From: Gigaspora rosea
Lineage: Eukaryota > Glomeromycota > Glomeromycetes > Diversisporales > Gigasporaceae
Reading direction: 5' to 3'
Length of the DNA stretch: 64,000 bases
NCBI GenBank assembly: GCA_003550325.1
Contig: QKWP01000003.1
Coordinates: 428,285-492,284 of the forward strand
Part shown: piece by piece, positions 1-11,555 of the stretch
Position numbering within the stretch: position 1 is the stretch's first letter
Layout: each line of letters opens with the position of its first letter
The notes under the pieces: generated by a model
Told to the model about the DNA's origin: nothing
Database searches by the model: none
Seen by the model: the letters and a program-made list of their open reading frames with translations, nothing else
Program-made: the position numbers and the translations under genes

Positions 1-430
1 GGCATATTTGATTTTATATTTCTTGAAAATTTAAGAGAAGATGCTTAATTTTGGATTTTTTTGATCAAAAAAATCCAAAATTAAGCATCTTCTCTTAAAT
101 TTTCAAGAAATATAAAATCAAATATGCCGGAATAATGGATTTTTATGTGCTGTACAAGTTTTCTTAGGGCACTATGTTAGAATTAATTAGTAAAATTTGG
201 AGAATCATAGAATTTTATATAATTTTATTAATAAAAATACTAAAAAATTCTATGATTCTCCAAATTTTACTAGTTGATTCTAACATTGTGCTCTAAAAAA
301 ACTTGTTTAGCACATAAAAATACATTATTCCAGCATATTTACTTTTATATTTCTTGAAAATTTAAAAGAAAATGCTTAATTTTGGATTTTTTGATCAAAA
401 AAATTCAAAATTAAGCATCTTAAATTTTTA
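1..430. repeat. Alternating long palindromes
   Basis: Bases 1-128 form a perfect inverted repeat with 64-bp arms centred on GATC at 63-66. It is followed by a second, imperfect palindrome at about 129-334 with arms of about 95 bp. A diverged copy of the first palindrome lies at about 335-430. The order P-Q-P' suggests one foldback element flanked by or inserted into another. The first palindrome may extend left of the window. No coding potential is seen. An assembly artefact is possible for the perfect arm pair. Confidence 0.85.
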
Positions 431-833
431 AAAATCATAGTAGTACAAAAAAATGAGATAGCTTATTTTTGGGTATGATTCTTGCAAAATGCAGGTAATT
501 TGCCAAAAAATAAAATATAACATGCATAAAATTGCTGTAATTTGCCAAAATGCTTTATATAACCTTTTTTAAAATTAACCTTAATTTGCTAAATCTTAAA
601 TTTGGACCTCAGACCAAATTTTATGCAATTTGCTAAAAAAAAATTATGACATATATCAGAAATGTCTGGGTCTTCTTGAACTTTTCAAACCAATCGAAGA
701 AGCAACAGAATGGCTTGGTGGCCAAAAGTATTGCACGTTGTCTCTAATATATCCTACTATACAAGTTTTAAAATATGACTATATTGTAGTTAAAGAAGAG
801 AATGATGAAGGTATTTTTATTCTTTTTATTAAT

Positions 834-1060
834 ATAGCAATAATTATTGTGACAGATTAAACGAAATCGAATTAAAATGTAATATGTATAGTAAAAAATT
901 GACAAATCATCAAAAAATAAAATTTTTTGAGTCGTATTTTTTTTAAGATTAGGGGTTAAGGTTAAAGACTAGTTTAGAGTAGAGTTTATATTTAGAAGGT
1001 TAAATAGGAACCCACAGTTCATTTTAATTCGATTTCATTATCTGCAACAGTTATTACTAT
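834..1060. repeat. Inverted-repeat MITE inside hAT relic
   Basis: Arms of about 45 bp face each other: ATAGCAATAATTATTG at the left and its near reverse complement ending TTATTACTAT at the right, with the shared inner part GAAATCGAATTAAAATG. No convincing target-site duplication is seen. It sits in the gap between the two hAT coding blocks. Confidence 0.6.
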
Positions 1061-1635
1061 CGTGCTTTTCAAATTACTGTATGTACGTAGACAAATATAC
1101 TATAGTTAGATGGAGGTATGTACTATATAAATACTGCCAAAGATCATTTCAATTAAAAAAATTTTTTAGGCACATATAAGCTATATTTTGTACTCCGAAT
1201 TGAAATCTGCCTGATTCAGAATCTGGGTATTCAGCTTTGGACCTGGCTTAAAAATTATTAAACTAATATGCTAGCTCTAACTCTAACCTTACTAATTTTC
1301 AAGCCAGATACTCTGTTCAAGAATTTTAAAGATGGGTAGCCCAAATTCTAAGTTAGGCGGGTTACTATTTGGAGTATGAATACGTGTCATTTCACTGACA
1401 CCTCATTTCACCAATGATGTCTTTTTGTGGCAATTATTTACCAACAGTTTTTTTTTATAATTGCACTAATCTTTAATTCTAAACATAACTGCTGGTGAAA
1501 TAATTGTCTGTGAATAGTTGGTGAAATGATTGGTGAAGTAATTATCGCACCCAATATATCTATATAACTGGGTACTATACATTAAAGAGATAATTTCCAA
1601 GGACAATTTCTCTATCTTGAGTATTTTATATTTCA

Positions 1636-2460
1636 AGTACCCAGATATTTTAATTCCAGGATGATTTATCCTTTATTGGTTAGTACAAAGAAATAGTGCA
1701 GTATTGATTTATTCGTAGCCTGTGGAATAGCATTATTGCTCACATTTTCAAAAGGCCCACCTTTCAAATACTATTTCTTCAACTCTATAATTCCAATATT
1801 CCTTTTTCCTAAGAAGAACCATTTCTGAAAACTTAGACTGTCTGCTATCGATAGTTTGTTTTACCGCTAATTTATTTTACTGATAGTCACTAACCACTCA
1901 TTGTCAGAGTTAAGGTTAGTGCAATTTTTAACAAAACTTGTTGGCGAAATGAGCTGCCAATGAAATAATTGCTGATGAAATAAATTTGTCAAGTTTATTT
2001 CATCAGAAATTATTTTATTGGCAATCTGTTTTGTTAATAAATTGGATTACCAGTATTATGACTTCAGTGAAATAGTAGTGCCCAGGTATTTTATTCCAAG
2101 TGATCTTTTTTGGTACAGTACAGAATTTTTAAAAGACAGCGCAGTATAATTTTATCTGTAGCTTGCGCAATAGCATTGTTGCTTACATTTTCAAAGCCCA
2201 CCCCCTTTCCGAAATGCTATTTTTCCTAACAAGACCCATTTCAACAACTTGGATTATCTGTTATCGATAGTTTGCTGATAATTTATTTTACTGATATCGA
2301 CAGTCATTTTACTGACAAGTAAATTCTGCTCATTGTCATTAGGGTCAGATTAGAATTAAGTTAAGGTTAGTGCAAATTTTGTCAGTGAAATGAGCTATCA
2401 ATGAAATAAGATCAGTTAAATAATGTTAATAAAATGGATTACGACTTTGGTGAATGGTAT
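1636..2460. repeat. Diverged direct duplication, about 440-bp period
   Basis: Two copies run in the same direction. They share the order: ACCCAGATATTTTA-like start, AATAGCATTRTTGCT, ACATTTTCAAA then GCCCACC, TATCGATAGTTTG, and AATTTATTTTACTGATA. The first copy starts near 1636 and the second near 2079. The segment from 1061 to 1635 holds a few short inverted ATTTCACC/GGTGAAAT words but no gene. Confidence 0.65.
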
Positions 2461-3432
2461 TTCAGAAAAATGGACTTTGAGAAGTCAACCTGGAATCGCG
2501 CAATTGATACAAATTTATTAGTATTCTGGATACAATACATTCTAAGCCCTTAAAATTATGAGGGTATTATATAATAGGGATTTTTTAATAATTTGAAAAG
2601 TACTTTGACGTAACAATCCCGTATCAATAACTGAGAAGTAAATAAAAAAGTATGGGTTGTCACATAAGACCTGCAAAATAATTTATATTATTAATTACTA
2701 ATTATTTAAAAATAATAAAATATTAGATCTTGAATCGATAAGACGAGAATTAAATCAGGAGGAGGAAGAGACTGATGAAGAAGTTGAAGAAGAGACTGAA
2801 GACGAAACTGAGGAGGAAACTGATGGTACTAATAGACCAAATATTTCTAAAGTTATTAATTTGATCAAAAATACAATTTATGATGCTCTTTTTAATTATT
2901 TTGATTCTCCACCAGATTCTGTCTTACTTGCAAGTATTTTAGATCCTAGATTCAAAAAAATAAAAGGGTGGCCAGAAGAAGATAAAGAAAAAGCAATCGC
3001 TTATTAAGATCAGAATATGCCTATATTAAAGATGAGGAATCTTTAAATAGTAGTCAAGAATCTAACAAAAAAAATAAGCTTAAAGAAAAAATGATAAGCA
3101 ACTTCAAATTACGTCTTTTTGAAGAAGAAGAGGAAGAAAAGATTATTAATAATGATGAAATTAATACTTATCTTGATAGATTTCAGACACTACAAGCTAA
3201 TAGGGATGAAAATCTATTTAAATGGTGGAGAGATAATAAGAAAGACTTTCCTATCCTTTTCAAAATATCTCAAAAATATTTAGGAATTCCTGCGATTTCT
3301 GTTCCTAGTAAATGTCTTTTTAGTAATGCAGGTAAACAAATAACAGATGAAAAAAACAGGCTTAAGCCTAATACAGTCAATGAACTTCTTTTTGTTAAAA
3401 AAAATAGGGAATATTATAATTTTTATAATTAG

Positions 3433-4889
3433 AAATTATAATTTTTATTACTTCATTTTTCTGTAATCATTACAAAATTTTTGGTATTATCATCTATATA
3501 AATATTTTAATAAATAAAGAATTATCATATTATATTCCATATAAGTTATTAACGTCGATGAAAGATTGCCTTATTATTTATAGATTATAGCTGAAATAAA
3601 AAAGTTTTTGGATCGTAGTAAAATTATAAAAAGGAAGAAACAGAAATTAGAAGGATCGTAACCAAAATTTGGTTTATTGTAAATTATAAAAAGGGAGAAA
3701 CAGAAGTTAGAAGTGTCGTGGATTGCTTTTTCCTTTCGTTGATCTTTCAATATGTAAAAACATAATTGCTAAATGGCAGTTAAGATGTTTGCTCATCAGT
3801 ATTTTAGTTAATCGTAATACTTGAGCACCAATATGATCATATATTAAAAAAAACCAAAAAACTTACCTTCTCAAAAAGCAAAAAAAAAGCCAAAAATAAA
3901 ACCTCATCACTCACACGATGGGCCGTCATCCACACGTCACTAATCACATTGAAAAAGATACATAGCATGCTTCAATCATATTATCATCCATGCTATCGGT
4001 CTTTAATATTCATACTATTTTGGTTCTCCAAAAATAACCTAATTAATAATACCATAATAGTTCAGCTGATATCTACACTATTGGAACCACCATGTTAGAG
4101 ATTTTAACAGAAGAAAGGTATTTGATGATGAAGCTTTACTATTAGCCTTTCATTGAAATTCGTCAGAGTAGAAGGCTAGTATTTGAAAAAAAAAAGATGA
4201 GCACTATCTCAATCACTAGCTAATTACATCGAGCATGCTGCTTGAGAACACTCTAGCTTTATTCACACATTCCTATTCCTGGTTTTATCGTAACTATGGG
4301 TGCTCTCAAGCATCCCTCTCAATGTGATAAACTAGTAAAACAAGATCGTGAATAACAGTTAATTAATATTCAAATATCAATAAAAAGAAAACTGCTACCA
4401 AAGTTAGAGAAGCATACTCGCCATAATCTCAAAAACCTCCTAAAAGTTTTTAAAAATTAATCACATTGGCCAAATATTCTGTACAGCTTTGGAGAAATTT
4501 CATTATTCAAGTTGGCACTAAATTATTTACCAAAAATTAAAAGCAGATTTTGCTTTACCAGAAGACAGTAATAAAAAGAAAGTCAACCCTAAGCACTGTC
4601 AATGGAAGCACTGCAATTAACTAATAGCAATTTTGTTGAAGGTTTGTAGTGTGGAATATGGTTTTTAAATTTTAACATAAATACAACTCTATGATAAAAA
4701 AAGATAGTCTCGACCATCTTTTTTTTCATTGCAGCGGCAAGTAGAGGCAAGCTTGCTTGGTCGTCCTAATTATATTCTGCTAATTACCAGTAAATATTGA
4801 AGACAGAATGAATCACATGGCACTGCCCTAATGTTTGTCTGTGAACACTTGCATGATGGTTGTGAAATAAGATGCTTATATACTAATTT
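3433..4889. other. Non-coding, with a short direct repeat
   Basis: No gene is visible. A 43-bp unit containing AATTATAAAAAGG and GAAACAGAA is repeated directly at about 3617-3660 and 3678-3719. The remainder is AT-rich and without recognisable structure. Confidence 0.5.
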
Positions 4890-5060
4890 TTAATTTGATA
4901 ATCGATCAATGATTACCCAATGATTGATCGATTATATATGCTTGAGCTTATAAATTTTATGCTTGATCATTTATACTCGATTAAACATACATGATCAATT
5001 TTTGATCGATCATTGAAAATTTTTTTTAATCAATCATTGATCAATAATTTTTTTGTTGAG
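4890..5060. repeat. TTGATCGATCA palindrome cluster
   Basis: Degenerate copies of TGATCGATCA/CAATGATTGATCG and AATCGATCAATGATTA occur repeatedly in both orientations over about 170 bp. This gives a locally self-complementary block. The 5061-6690 stretch that follows is AT-rich with no gene that I can support. Confidence 0.55.
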
Positions 5061-6690
5061 TCAATTCACTATATCTGATCTTAAATTTTGATCAACTATT
5101 CTAATATTTTGTGTAATATAGTGTTTTACACTATAGATGCATTTTAGTAAACCTGATTTTTATAAGACAAGCAGGAAAAGGATAAGGAATTGCATCGGAC
5201 AAACTTTTGTTTGTTTGCATTTTTTTGTAACATTTATTGTTAATATAGGTTAAAAAAGCAGTCTACTTGAATTTGATCATCTAACTAATAAATTTAAATA
5301 AGTTGATAAAATGAGTTGTAATAAGGTTTTGTAGTTTTAAGTATAGTAATAAACCTTATAATAATTTTTTATTTTTAAATTGTCAAGAATATTCAGAACA
5401 AAGTCAGTTTTTTTTTAATAGTAGTTTGTATTTATACTGTTTTCATTATAATGTTTATATAGGATATAAACATAAAAAGTTTTTAATAAGAATTATTATA
5501 TAAAAAATATATAAAAAATGTATTAAAACAAATACAACCAAAATATCTTTTAAAAATGTTCAAAAAAAGTAGATATTCTATATAAAAAATTCAGTAATTT
5601 CTAAATTTTGTTAGAGGTTTATTATATGAAATAGATATCGAAATGCATGTAATTATAAAGTAAATTGCTTTTGTTAGATAATTGTTAAGTATTATTGTAT
5701 TGGTTGGCATTGTTATAATTATATAATGATTTAGTATCAATGAAGTTTTTATGTCAGACTAAATGAAAGTAAATTTGCACTTATATTGTAGATCAGTTTT
5801 ATGAAAAAATTAGAAAAGAATACATAATAATTAAATAGAATGATTGTTAAAGATTTAATTTGTCTTCAATAGAAGTTTGCAAATTCACTAAGTTAAGTAA
5901 AGTGCAAAATATGATTGTTAAAAATTAGATCAAAATGTTACTGTGTATAAATAGAGTTTTGCTTAAATGCAAATTGATATCTAATTGAGGAATGATTAGT
6001 CATAATTAGTGATATGTGCTGCAATATATCAAATTTTATTTAGATTACTATTTTTTATTCTTTTAGTAATTTCATAGTGCCAATTTCTTTTCTAATTAAG
6101 AGAACTTTATTTAAAATTTTAATCAATAAAATAAGAAGTGCCAATTCAAGTAAACTATTCAAAAAATTTAAATATAGCACATACCAATAAATAAATAAAA
6201 ATTTCATGTTATGCCACAATTACAGAGTCAACAATTAGTTTTTTTAAAAAAAAAAGTTGATTATTCCCTGTTTTAGTAATCATTGTATGCAATATACATA
6301 TTTTTTTTGTGCAATTTTTAAATAATAGTTTTTCTTTTTTAATTGTTTATAAATATGACTGCTGTCTGGTAAGTGAAAAATTTTATGCATAATTTTGCTC
6401 ATGCAGCACTGAGATCCACAGTTTATAACTTATGCTAAATAGAGTATCTTCTACAATATTGAAATTTGTAAAACACAAAATTACCAAACAAAGTAAATTT
6501 GATAAAAATCAATTACCAAAATTAAATATTAATATAGTCATCCCTTTCTATAGTCACACAGTTGAGAGCATAGTAATTTTTTAAAATGTGCCTATAAAGA
6601 GATAGTGCTTATATAAAGATTTTTCTTTATATTTATAGTAGTTTATTTAACAAAATTAGGTGCTTATATAGGGATGTGATTATATAATAT

Positions 6691-7340
6691 CAGCAAATTT
6701 TATATACAGACATTAATCAATATATAATAGTTAATCATTTTATAATGATATATATCGATTAACTAGTTAAAAATCAATATATATCATTTTTTATTAAATT
6801 GTTATATATCTATAAATCTATTATAATTGTAATTATTTGAAATGATATATAATGATTAACAGATCTTTAATGATTACATAGTGTTTTGATCCGTTATGGA
6901 AATTTTAATCTGGATCACCAGGTAAAAAAAAAACTTAAAAAAAAAGTTATTTTGCATGATTTTTATCACCTTTTTCCTTTTACCCCTCTCCCTTTCTTTC
7001 TTTTTTTTTCTCTTTCTTTTTTCTTTTTAATATTTTGAATACTTTTGAAATACTTTAGGACTGGGAAATCAAGCTAGATCAGTAAAAGGACACATTTGAT
7101 TAATATTTTTAAAATGTTTTGATGATTTTTGATAGTTGTACTACAAGATTAGATTAGATCTTTGTTTATTTTTTTTGGTTATAATTTAAATCTTCTATCA
7201 ATTTTACATTATTTTTTCATTTTTCTCATTTTCCTTTTGTTTTTTTTGGTTTCATTTTATTTTTTTAGTTTTGTTTTGTTTTTTATTTTTTTAATTTTTT
7301 TTATTTTTTAATTTTTTTTATTTTATTTCTATACTTTACC
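6691..7340. other. AT palindromes and pyrimidine tract, no gene
   Basis: Bases 6700-6880 are dominated by TATATATCGATT-type self-complementary words. Bases 6969-7030 are a strand-asymmetric C/T tract. From about 7160 onward T-runs predominate (TTTTTGTTTTTTATTTTTTT-like). The word ATCAGCAAATTTTATATA near 6690 recurs near 10234. No coding sequence is seen. Confidence 0.5.
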
Positions 7341-8100
7341 ACTGGCACTTTGCAAGAAATCCAATAACTTTTCGCAACTTTGCACAAGCCTACTCAGCCT
7401 TTTGATACTTTGCAAGAACACACAACTAATTTTCTTAGCAATTTCTAATTTTCAAGAACACAAGTTTTCGCAAGTTTTTGCAAGGTCTCGCTTTATTTAT
7501 TTTTTGTTTCATGTTATTTGTTTTTGTTTTTTTGTTATATTTTTATTAATTTATTTTATTCTAGCACTTTGCAAAAACCTTTAACAATTTCTGAATTGCA
7601 AGATCATGAACTCTTACTTTAGAAAAATAGAGATTTGAGGCTTCTTTTATTTTTTTATTTAGTTTGCTTACATTTTTGGTTTTGTTTTTCTTTTTTTTTA
7701 CTTATTTTTTTTAATTTTATTTTATTTTATTTATCCCTTACTTTTTCAGAACTTTGCAAAAAATGATTTGACTTTTCCAGCACTTTACAAGAAGACCAAT
7801 TCTAATGTCTTTAGCACTTTGCAAGAAGTCACAAATATGAACGAATATAATCAAATATAAGCAAATATAATAGTTTTTTGTTTTTGTTTTTTTTATTATT
7901 TTTTCAGGTTTGTTTTTGTTTTTGATTGTTTTTTTCACTTATGTTTATTTTATTTTATTTTATTTATTCCTTACTTCTTTCAGATCTTTGCAAGAAAACA
8001 ACCTGACTTTTTTAGCACTTTACAAGAACACCAATTCTAAGTTTTTCAGCATTTTGCAAGAAGTAGTGAATATGAGTGAATATAAGTAAATATAAGTGAA
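7340..8100 (+). repeat. Interspersed CACTTTGCAAGAA repeats
   Basis: At least nine versions of GCACTTTGCAAGAA are spread through T-rich spacers, for example near 7347, 7402, 7563, 7783, 7811, 7985, 8013 and 8050. The blocks starting near 7734 and 7973 are clearly a tandem duplication of about 240 bp. They share the order CCTTACTT, CTTTGCAA, TGACTTTT, AGCACTTTACAAGAA and CCAATTCTAA. The run ends in GAATATAAG units. Open frames here look like chance products of low complexity. Confidence 0.65.
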
Positions 8101-8168
8101 TATGAGCAAATATAAGGTATATAAGGTGGATATAAGTATTATGGTGCACTACCAATTATGCCGCACTG

Positions 8169-8285
8169 ATATCTTATGATCTGCCAATCAGAATTCTATA
8201 ATTTTGGTACCAATCGATTCATCTCAGTAAGACAAATCGATTGGTGCCAAAATTGGCAGATTCTGACCTATGGATCATAAGATAT
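8169..8285. repeat. Foldback family A, copy 1
   Basis: A 117-bp inverted repeat with ends ATATCTTATGAT/ATCATAAGATAT and inner arms TTTTGGTACCAATCGATT and its partner. The family hallmark is a core near CATCTCRNNGAGACGAATC at the hairpin tip. Confidence 0.75.
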
Positions 8286-8351
8286 TACCATTAAAGTGAT
8301 ATTTAAAGTAGATAAGGGTATTATGGTGATAGAAGTATTGCAGTGTACAGC

Positions 8352-8469
8352 AATATCTTATGACTATCAATCAGAATCATGTAATTTTGGCACCATTTAA
8401 CCCATCTCATCGAGACGAATCAAATGGCACCAAAATTATGTGATACCAAATGATACTTCCCAAGATATT
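8352..8469. repeat. Foldback family A, copy 2
   Basis: Ends AATATCTT/AAGATATT, inner arms TTTTGGCACCATTT and AAATGGCACCAAAA around CATCTCATCGAGACGAATC. It is the same family as the copy 70 bp upstream. Confidence 0.75.
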
Positions 8470-8526
8470 ATAATTTAACCAAAATAAATTACGCAAAGCA
8501 AATTTTAAAATTAACATAAAATAATG

Positions 8527-8830
8527 AATAACTCTTGGTGAAACAGTCCATTTTCAATGATTTTGCCACCAAAATGTCTGCCTTGAAAAGCAATTCCAAC
8601 AAGCCCAAACCCGCTAAAATCCAATCACTGGATCATAGGATTGTTAAGATTTTATTATTATTTTAATAAAAATAGATAGGTTTAACTAATCAAAATTTCA
8701 TCAAAAAGCTTAGTGATCCATGATCCTGTAATTGGATTTTAGCAAGTTTGGGCTTATTGGAATCACCTTTTCAAGGCAGAAATTTTGGTAGTAAAATTAT
8801 CAAAAACGGACTGGTCTACCAAGAATTATT
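8527..8830. repeat. Foldback family B, copy 1
   Basis: Arms begin AATAACTCTTGGT and return as ACCAAGAATTATT. In order the left arm contains CAGTCCATTTT, CCACCAAAATG, CCTTGAAAAG, CAAGCCCAAAC and AAAATCCAATCAC, and the right arm repeats these in reverse complement. The arms are about 130 bp with a short spacer. Confidence 0.8.
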
Positions 8831-8859
8831 TATTATTTTATAATAATTTTAGAATTATG

Positions 8860-8957
8860 ATATATCAAGTAGTCAGTCAAAATTACATGATTTTGGTACC
8901 ATTCGATTCATCTCAATGTGACGAGTCAAATGGTATCAAAATTATTCAATTCTAATT
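8860..8957. repeat. Foldback family A, copy 3
   Basis: Partial copy with TTTTGGTACCATTCGATTC and the returning arm CAAATGGTATCAAAATTATT. It directly abuts the pogo-like element that starts at 8959. Confidence 0.65.
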
Positions 8958-8958
8958 A

Positions 8959-9666
8959 CAGTCAGACCTCCCTAAGTGCACGCCATTAGGACCGGGTATA
9001 AGTGTGCATTTATAGAGGTGTGCATTTATAGAAATATATAAAAAATAATCCAAAATATTTAACAGTAAATAAGTTTTGTTCCACTGGTCCGTTTTTTATG
9101 AAGCAACCACCAAAATGTTCACATTGATGAGACGGTTCTAATGAATCCAAAATCGCTAAAATCCAATCACTTGAACCAGAGATCGTTAACGATTTGTGTC
9201 ACTCAGATATTTAAAGATTGGTTTTTTTCAATCCTTAAAATACTCGAAGTGATACAAATCATTAACGATCTCTGGATCCAGTGATTGGATTTTAACGATT
9301 TTGGGTTCATTAGAATCGTCTCATCAATGTGAACATTTTGGTAGTTGATTTCATCAAAAATGGACCAGTGGAACAAAAGTTATTCGCTGTTAATATTTTT
9401 GGAATTTTTAATAATAAATTCCAAAAATCCGCGGATATGATAAAATAGTATTAAAATCATGTGGTCATCCATTATTTTAATTGGTCAAAAATCACATGCG
9501 TGCATTTATGGAGGTGCATATATAAGTCTGGGACCACAAAATCTATGCATGTGCAGAGGTTGGAGGATGTGCACTTATCATTAAGTCCCAAGCTTGGGAC
9601 CGGGCTAAGGTGTGCACTTAAGGAGGGTGTGCACTTAGGGAGGGTGCACTTAGGGAGGTTTGACTG
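8959..9666. mobile_element. Pogo-like MITE with TA duplication
   Basis: Termini are CAGTCAGACCTCCCTAAGTG on the left and the near-perfect reverse complement on the right, flanked by TA at 8957-8958 and 9667-9668. CAGT at the ends and a TA target fit the Tc1/mariner superfamily, pogo/Tigger branch. The right end has three tandem GTGCACTTAGGGAGG-like units. The interior has no transposase; a family B foldback fills 9067-9384. The open frame across 9461-9751 is a by-product of the terminal repeats. Confidence 0.85.
9067..9384. repeat. Foldback family B, copy 2
   Basis: Near-perfect arms of about 140 bp. The left has TTTTGTTCCACTGGTCCG, CCACCAAAATGTTCACATTG and AAAATCCAATCACT, and the right is the reverse complement ending GAACAAAAGTTATT. 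It lies inside the pogo-like element. Confidence 0.85.
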
Positions 9667-9768
9667 TAATAGTTCTCAATTGATCATAAAAATAGTTTTG
9701 ACCATAATTGGTAGCTGCGTTATAATTTATCTTTTAATTTGTATTTTTTAAATTATGATACTTATAAC

Positions 9769-9880
9769 CTGGTGATTGAAATTGGATGGTTTTGGTACCA
9801 TTCGATTCATCTTGATGAGACGAATCAAATGGTACTAAAATTATTTAATTCTGATTGATATATAATGCATTATTAGCTAA
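9769..9880. repeat. Foldback family A, copy 4
   Basis: Core TTTTGGTACCATTCGATTC then CATCTTGATGAGACGAATC and AAATGGTACTAAAATT, flanked by GGTGATTGAAATT and AATTCTGATTGAT. Confidence 0.7.
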
Positions 9881-9900
9881 AATACTTAGCTGCACCATAA

Positions 9901-11167
9901 TACCCATATCCACCTTAATAGTTTATTTTTTTGTTTTCATTTATTTATTTATTTGTTTTCATTTTATTTGGGTTTATTTTTTTTGTTTTTTTATAATAAT
10001 ATTTAAAAAATATATAATAGTTAAAATATAATATATAATAATAATAAATAAAAAAAATAAAATTTTATATTAAATTGTGAAAACTTCGAATTTTGTATAT
10101 TTAATAATTTAAAATATTATATAATAATAATAAAAAAAAATAAAATTTTATATTAAATTGTAAAAACTTGTGAAAACCTGTAAAATGTTTAAAAATTTGC
10201 AAAAAGCATGATTATGTGAATATAATCACAATTTTATCAGCAAATTTTATATATAGATATATATCAATTACTAACCAAGTAAGTTATATATCGATACTAA
10301 ATACCCCTGCTGATTTCTATCAATAGTAATAGTAATCGATATATATCTGATATAGATATTAATCGATATATATCTGATATGATATCAATTAATAATTATT
10401 ATAGAGAGGTTTGAATGTACAATACAAATTACTGGAAAATTAATCAAGCATAAAACATAACACCAAATGCCAACAATTTCTTCTAAGTGCTAATTAATAA
10501 GATAGCTGCGTGATGTTATCATGCAAAATCAGGAACGGGGAAGCATCTGGATATTAAGTGGTTTAAAATTTAGGTCAGAATTATAATTAGGCAAACTTGG
10601 ATATAATAGAAAAAAATGCTTAAGATTAAGGCATAGGAGATTTGATCAGTGTTTCTAGAGCTTGGAATTATAAGAATGATACAGGAGTTCAGATATTTTT
10701 TAACTTTTTGACACTTGTATATATTAATTAAATTCAATACTAACGCTTTTCTATAGTCTTTATATTAAGTATGCTGCAAAGTGTAGGGCACCTAAATACG
10801 ATCATGGTAATTTCAATTGATTGATGTAGAGGTATAACAATGGTAGTAATGATGAAATTGATCAAAGCTTTATCAGTTGTTACTTTATATAAAAAGGGTC
10901 TGGTTGACTAATTGATACTTTTTCTCTTTTATATTTATTAAAGACGATAATACTAATAATATGAAATCACGAGAGAAGAGATGTTTACTATTTCTTATTT
11001 ATAAAGGCTTTGATTTTAAAAAGGGTATAACTACTGGATCTGACATTTCGAAAGCTAAAACTAAGTTAATGTTTTGAAGGTATAAAAATATAGGTATTAT
11101 TTTTTTTACTAAATTCACTTTACTCGCTTCACTTGATTTGGTCTGTTCAATCTATGTTTTATTAAAT
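9901..11167. other. Non-coding AT-rich DNA
   Basis: A poly(T)/TTTATTTATT region is followed by AT palindromes (10240-10390, repeated ATCGATATATATCTGATAT). A possible pogo-like right end, TATAGAGAGGTTTGAATGTA, lies at 10395-10414, but I could not pair it with a left end. At 10495-10550 there is a word set (GATAGCTGCGTGATG, AATCAGGAACGGGG) that recurs diverged at 20830-20880, so it is part of a dispersed repeat. No gene. Confidence 0.45.
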
Positions 11168-11171
11168 TTAA

Positions 11172-11516
11172 TTGACAATTCGCGATAGAAGGAGAATTTT
11201 AACCGGGGGAGATTTTTATAATAAAACATAATAAAATATGTTAATACAGGAATCATGATTCCTATAGTTTTATAAAATTTTTTGAATTTTAATTGCTTGT
11301 AACCTTTTATTTACCCAACTAATTTTACCAAACTAGCTATCATTAGAATCACAAAAATTAGTTCTACAAGTTTTATTAGAAGTCTACAAGATGTTAACTT
11401 AATAAAAAATTAACTTTACATAGTCAGGAATGCTGATTTTTGTATTTTATATGTAATCTATATTAAGTGTTATGTATTTTATTAATACAAATTCTCCTTC
11501 TTTCACGAATTGTCAA
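11172..11516. mobile_element. MITE with TTAA duplication
   Basis: TIRs TTGACAATTCGCGATAGAAG and the near reverse complement ending CACGAATTGTCAA are bounded on both sides by TTAA (11168-11171 and 11517-11520). TTAA targets are characteristic of the piggyBac superfamily and of Kolobok. The 345-bp interior has no coding sequence. Confidence 0.8.
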
Positions 11517-11555
11517 TTAAGCGATTTTCATTAATTTACCCGAGGTACAAATTTT

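Larger units (their letters stand above)
630..3432 (+). pseudogene. hAT-family transposase, broken
   Basis: This is a relic of a hAT DNA transposase. The first block (630-810) encodes a segment with LLELFKPIEEATEWLGG, typical of the middle of fungal hAT transposases, and stops at a GT-type donor at 811. The second block (about 2720-3432) starts with an acidic Glu/Thr-rich stretch, continues with LLASILDPRFK, and ends in the hAT C-terminal dimerisation domain (FKWWRDNKKDFPILFKISQKYL, then SVPSKCLFSNAGK). A single-base shift near 3000 converts the frame to a TAA stop; the neighbouring frame continues the same protein (LRSEYAYIKDEES). No N-terminal BED zinc finger is visible, so the copy is truncated. 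The 1.9 kb between blocks holds an intron or insertions. Family call is secure; function is lost. Confidence 0.85.

Noticed and set aside
7402-7938. Small transmembrane-like proteins in the T-rich region
   Set aside because: Phe/Leu/Ile-rich frames are expected from T-rich low-complexity DNA, and from its complement for the Lys-rich minus-strand frame.
7340-8100. CRISPR-like array
   Set aside because: Spacing is irregular, the motif is short and degenerate, spacers are T-rich and related to one another, and the setting is eukaryotic.
9461-9751. A 96-residue protein with repeated LGRVHLGR
   Set aside because: It is a translation of the tandem terminal repeats of the pogo-like MITE.
6536-10414. 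A 3.9-kb pogo-like element from TATAGTCATCCCTTTCTATA to TATAGAGAGGTTTGAATGTA
   Set aside because: The end similarity is weak and many unrelated repeats lie between. I could not establish a matching pair.
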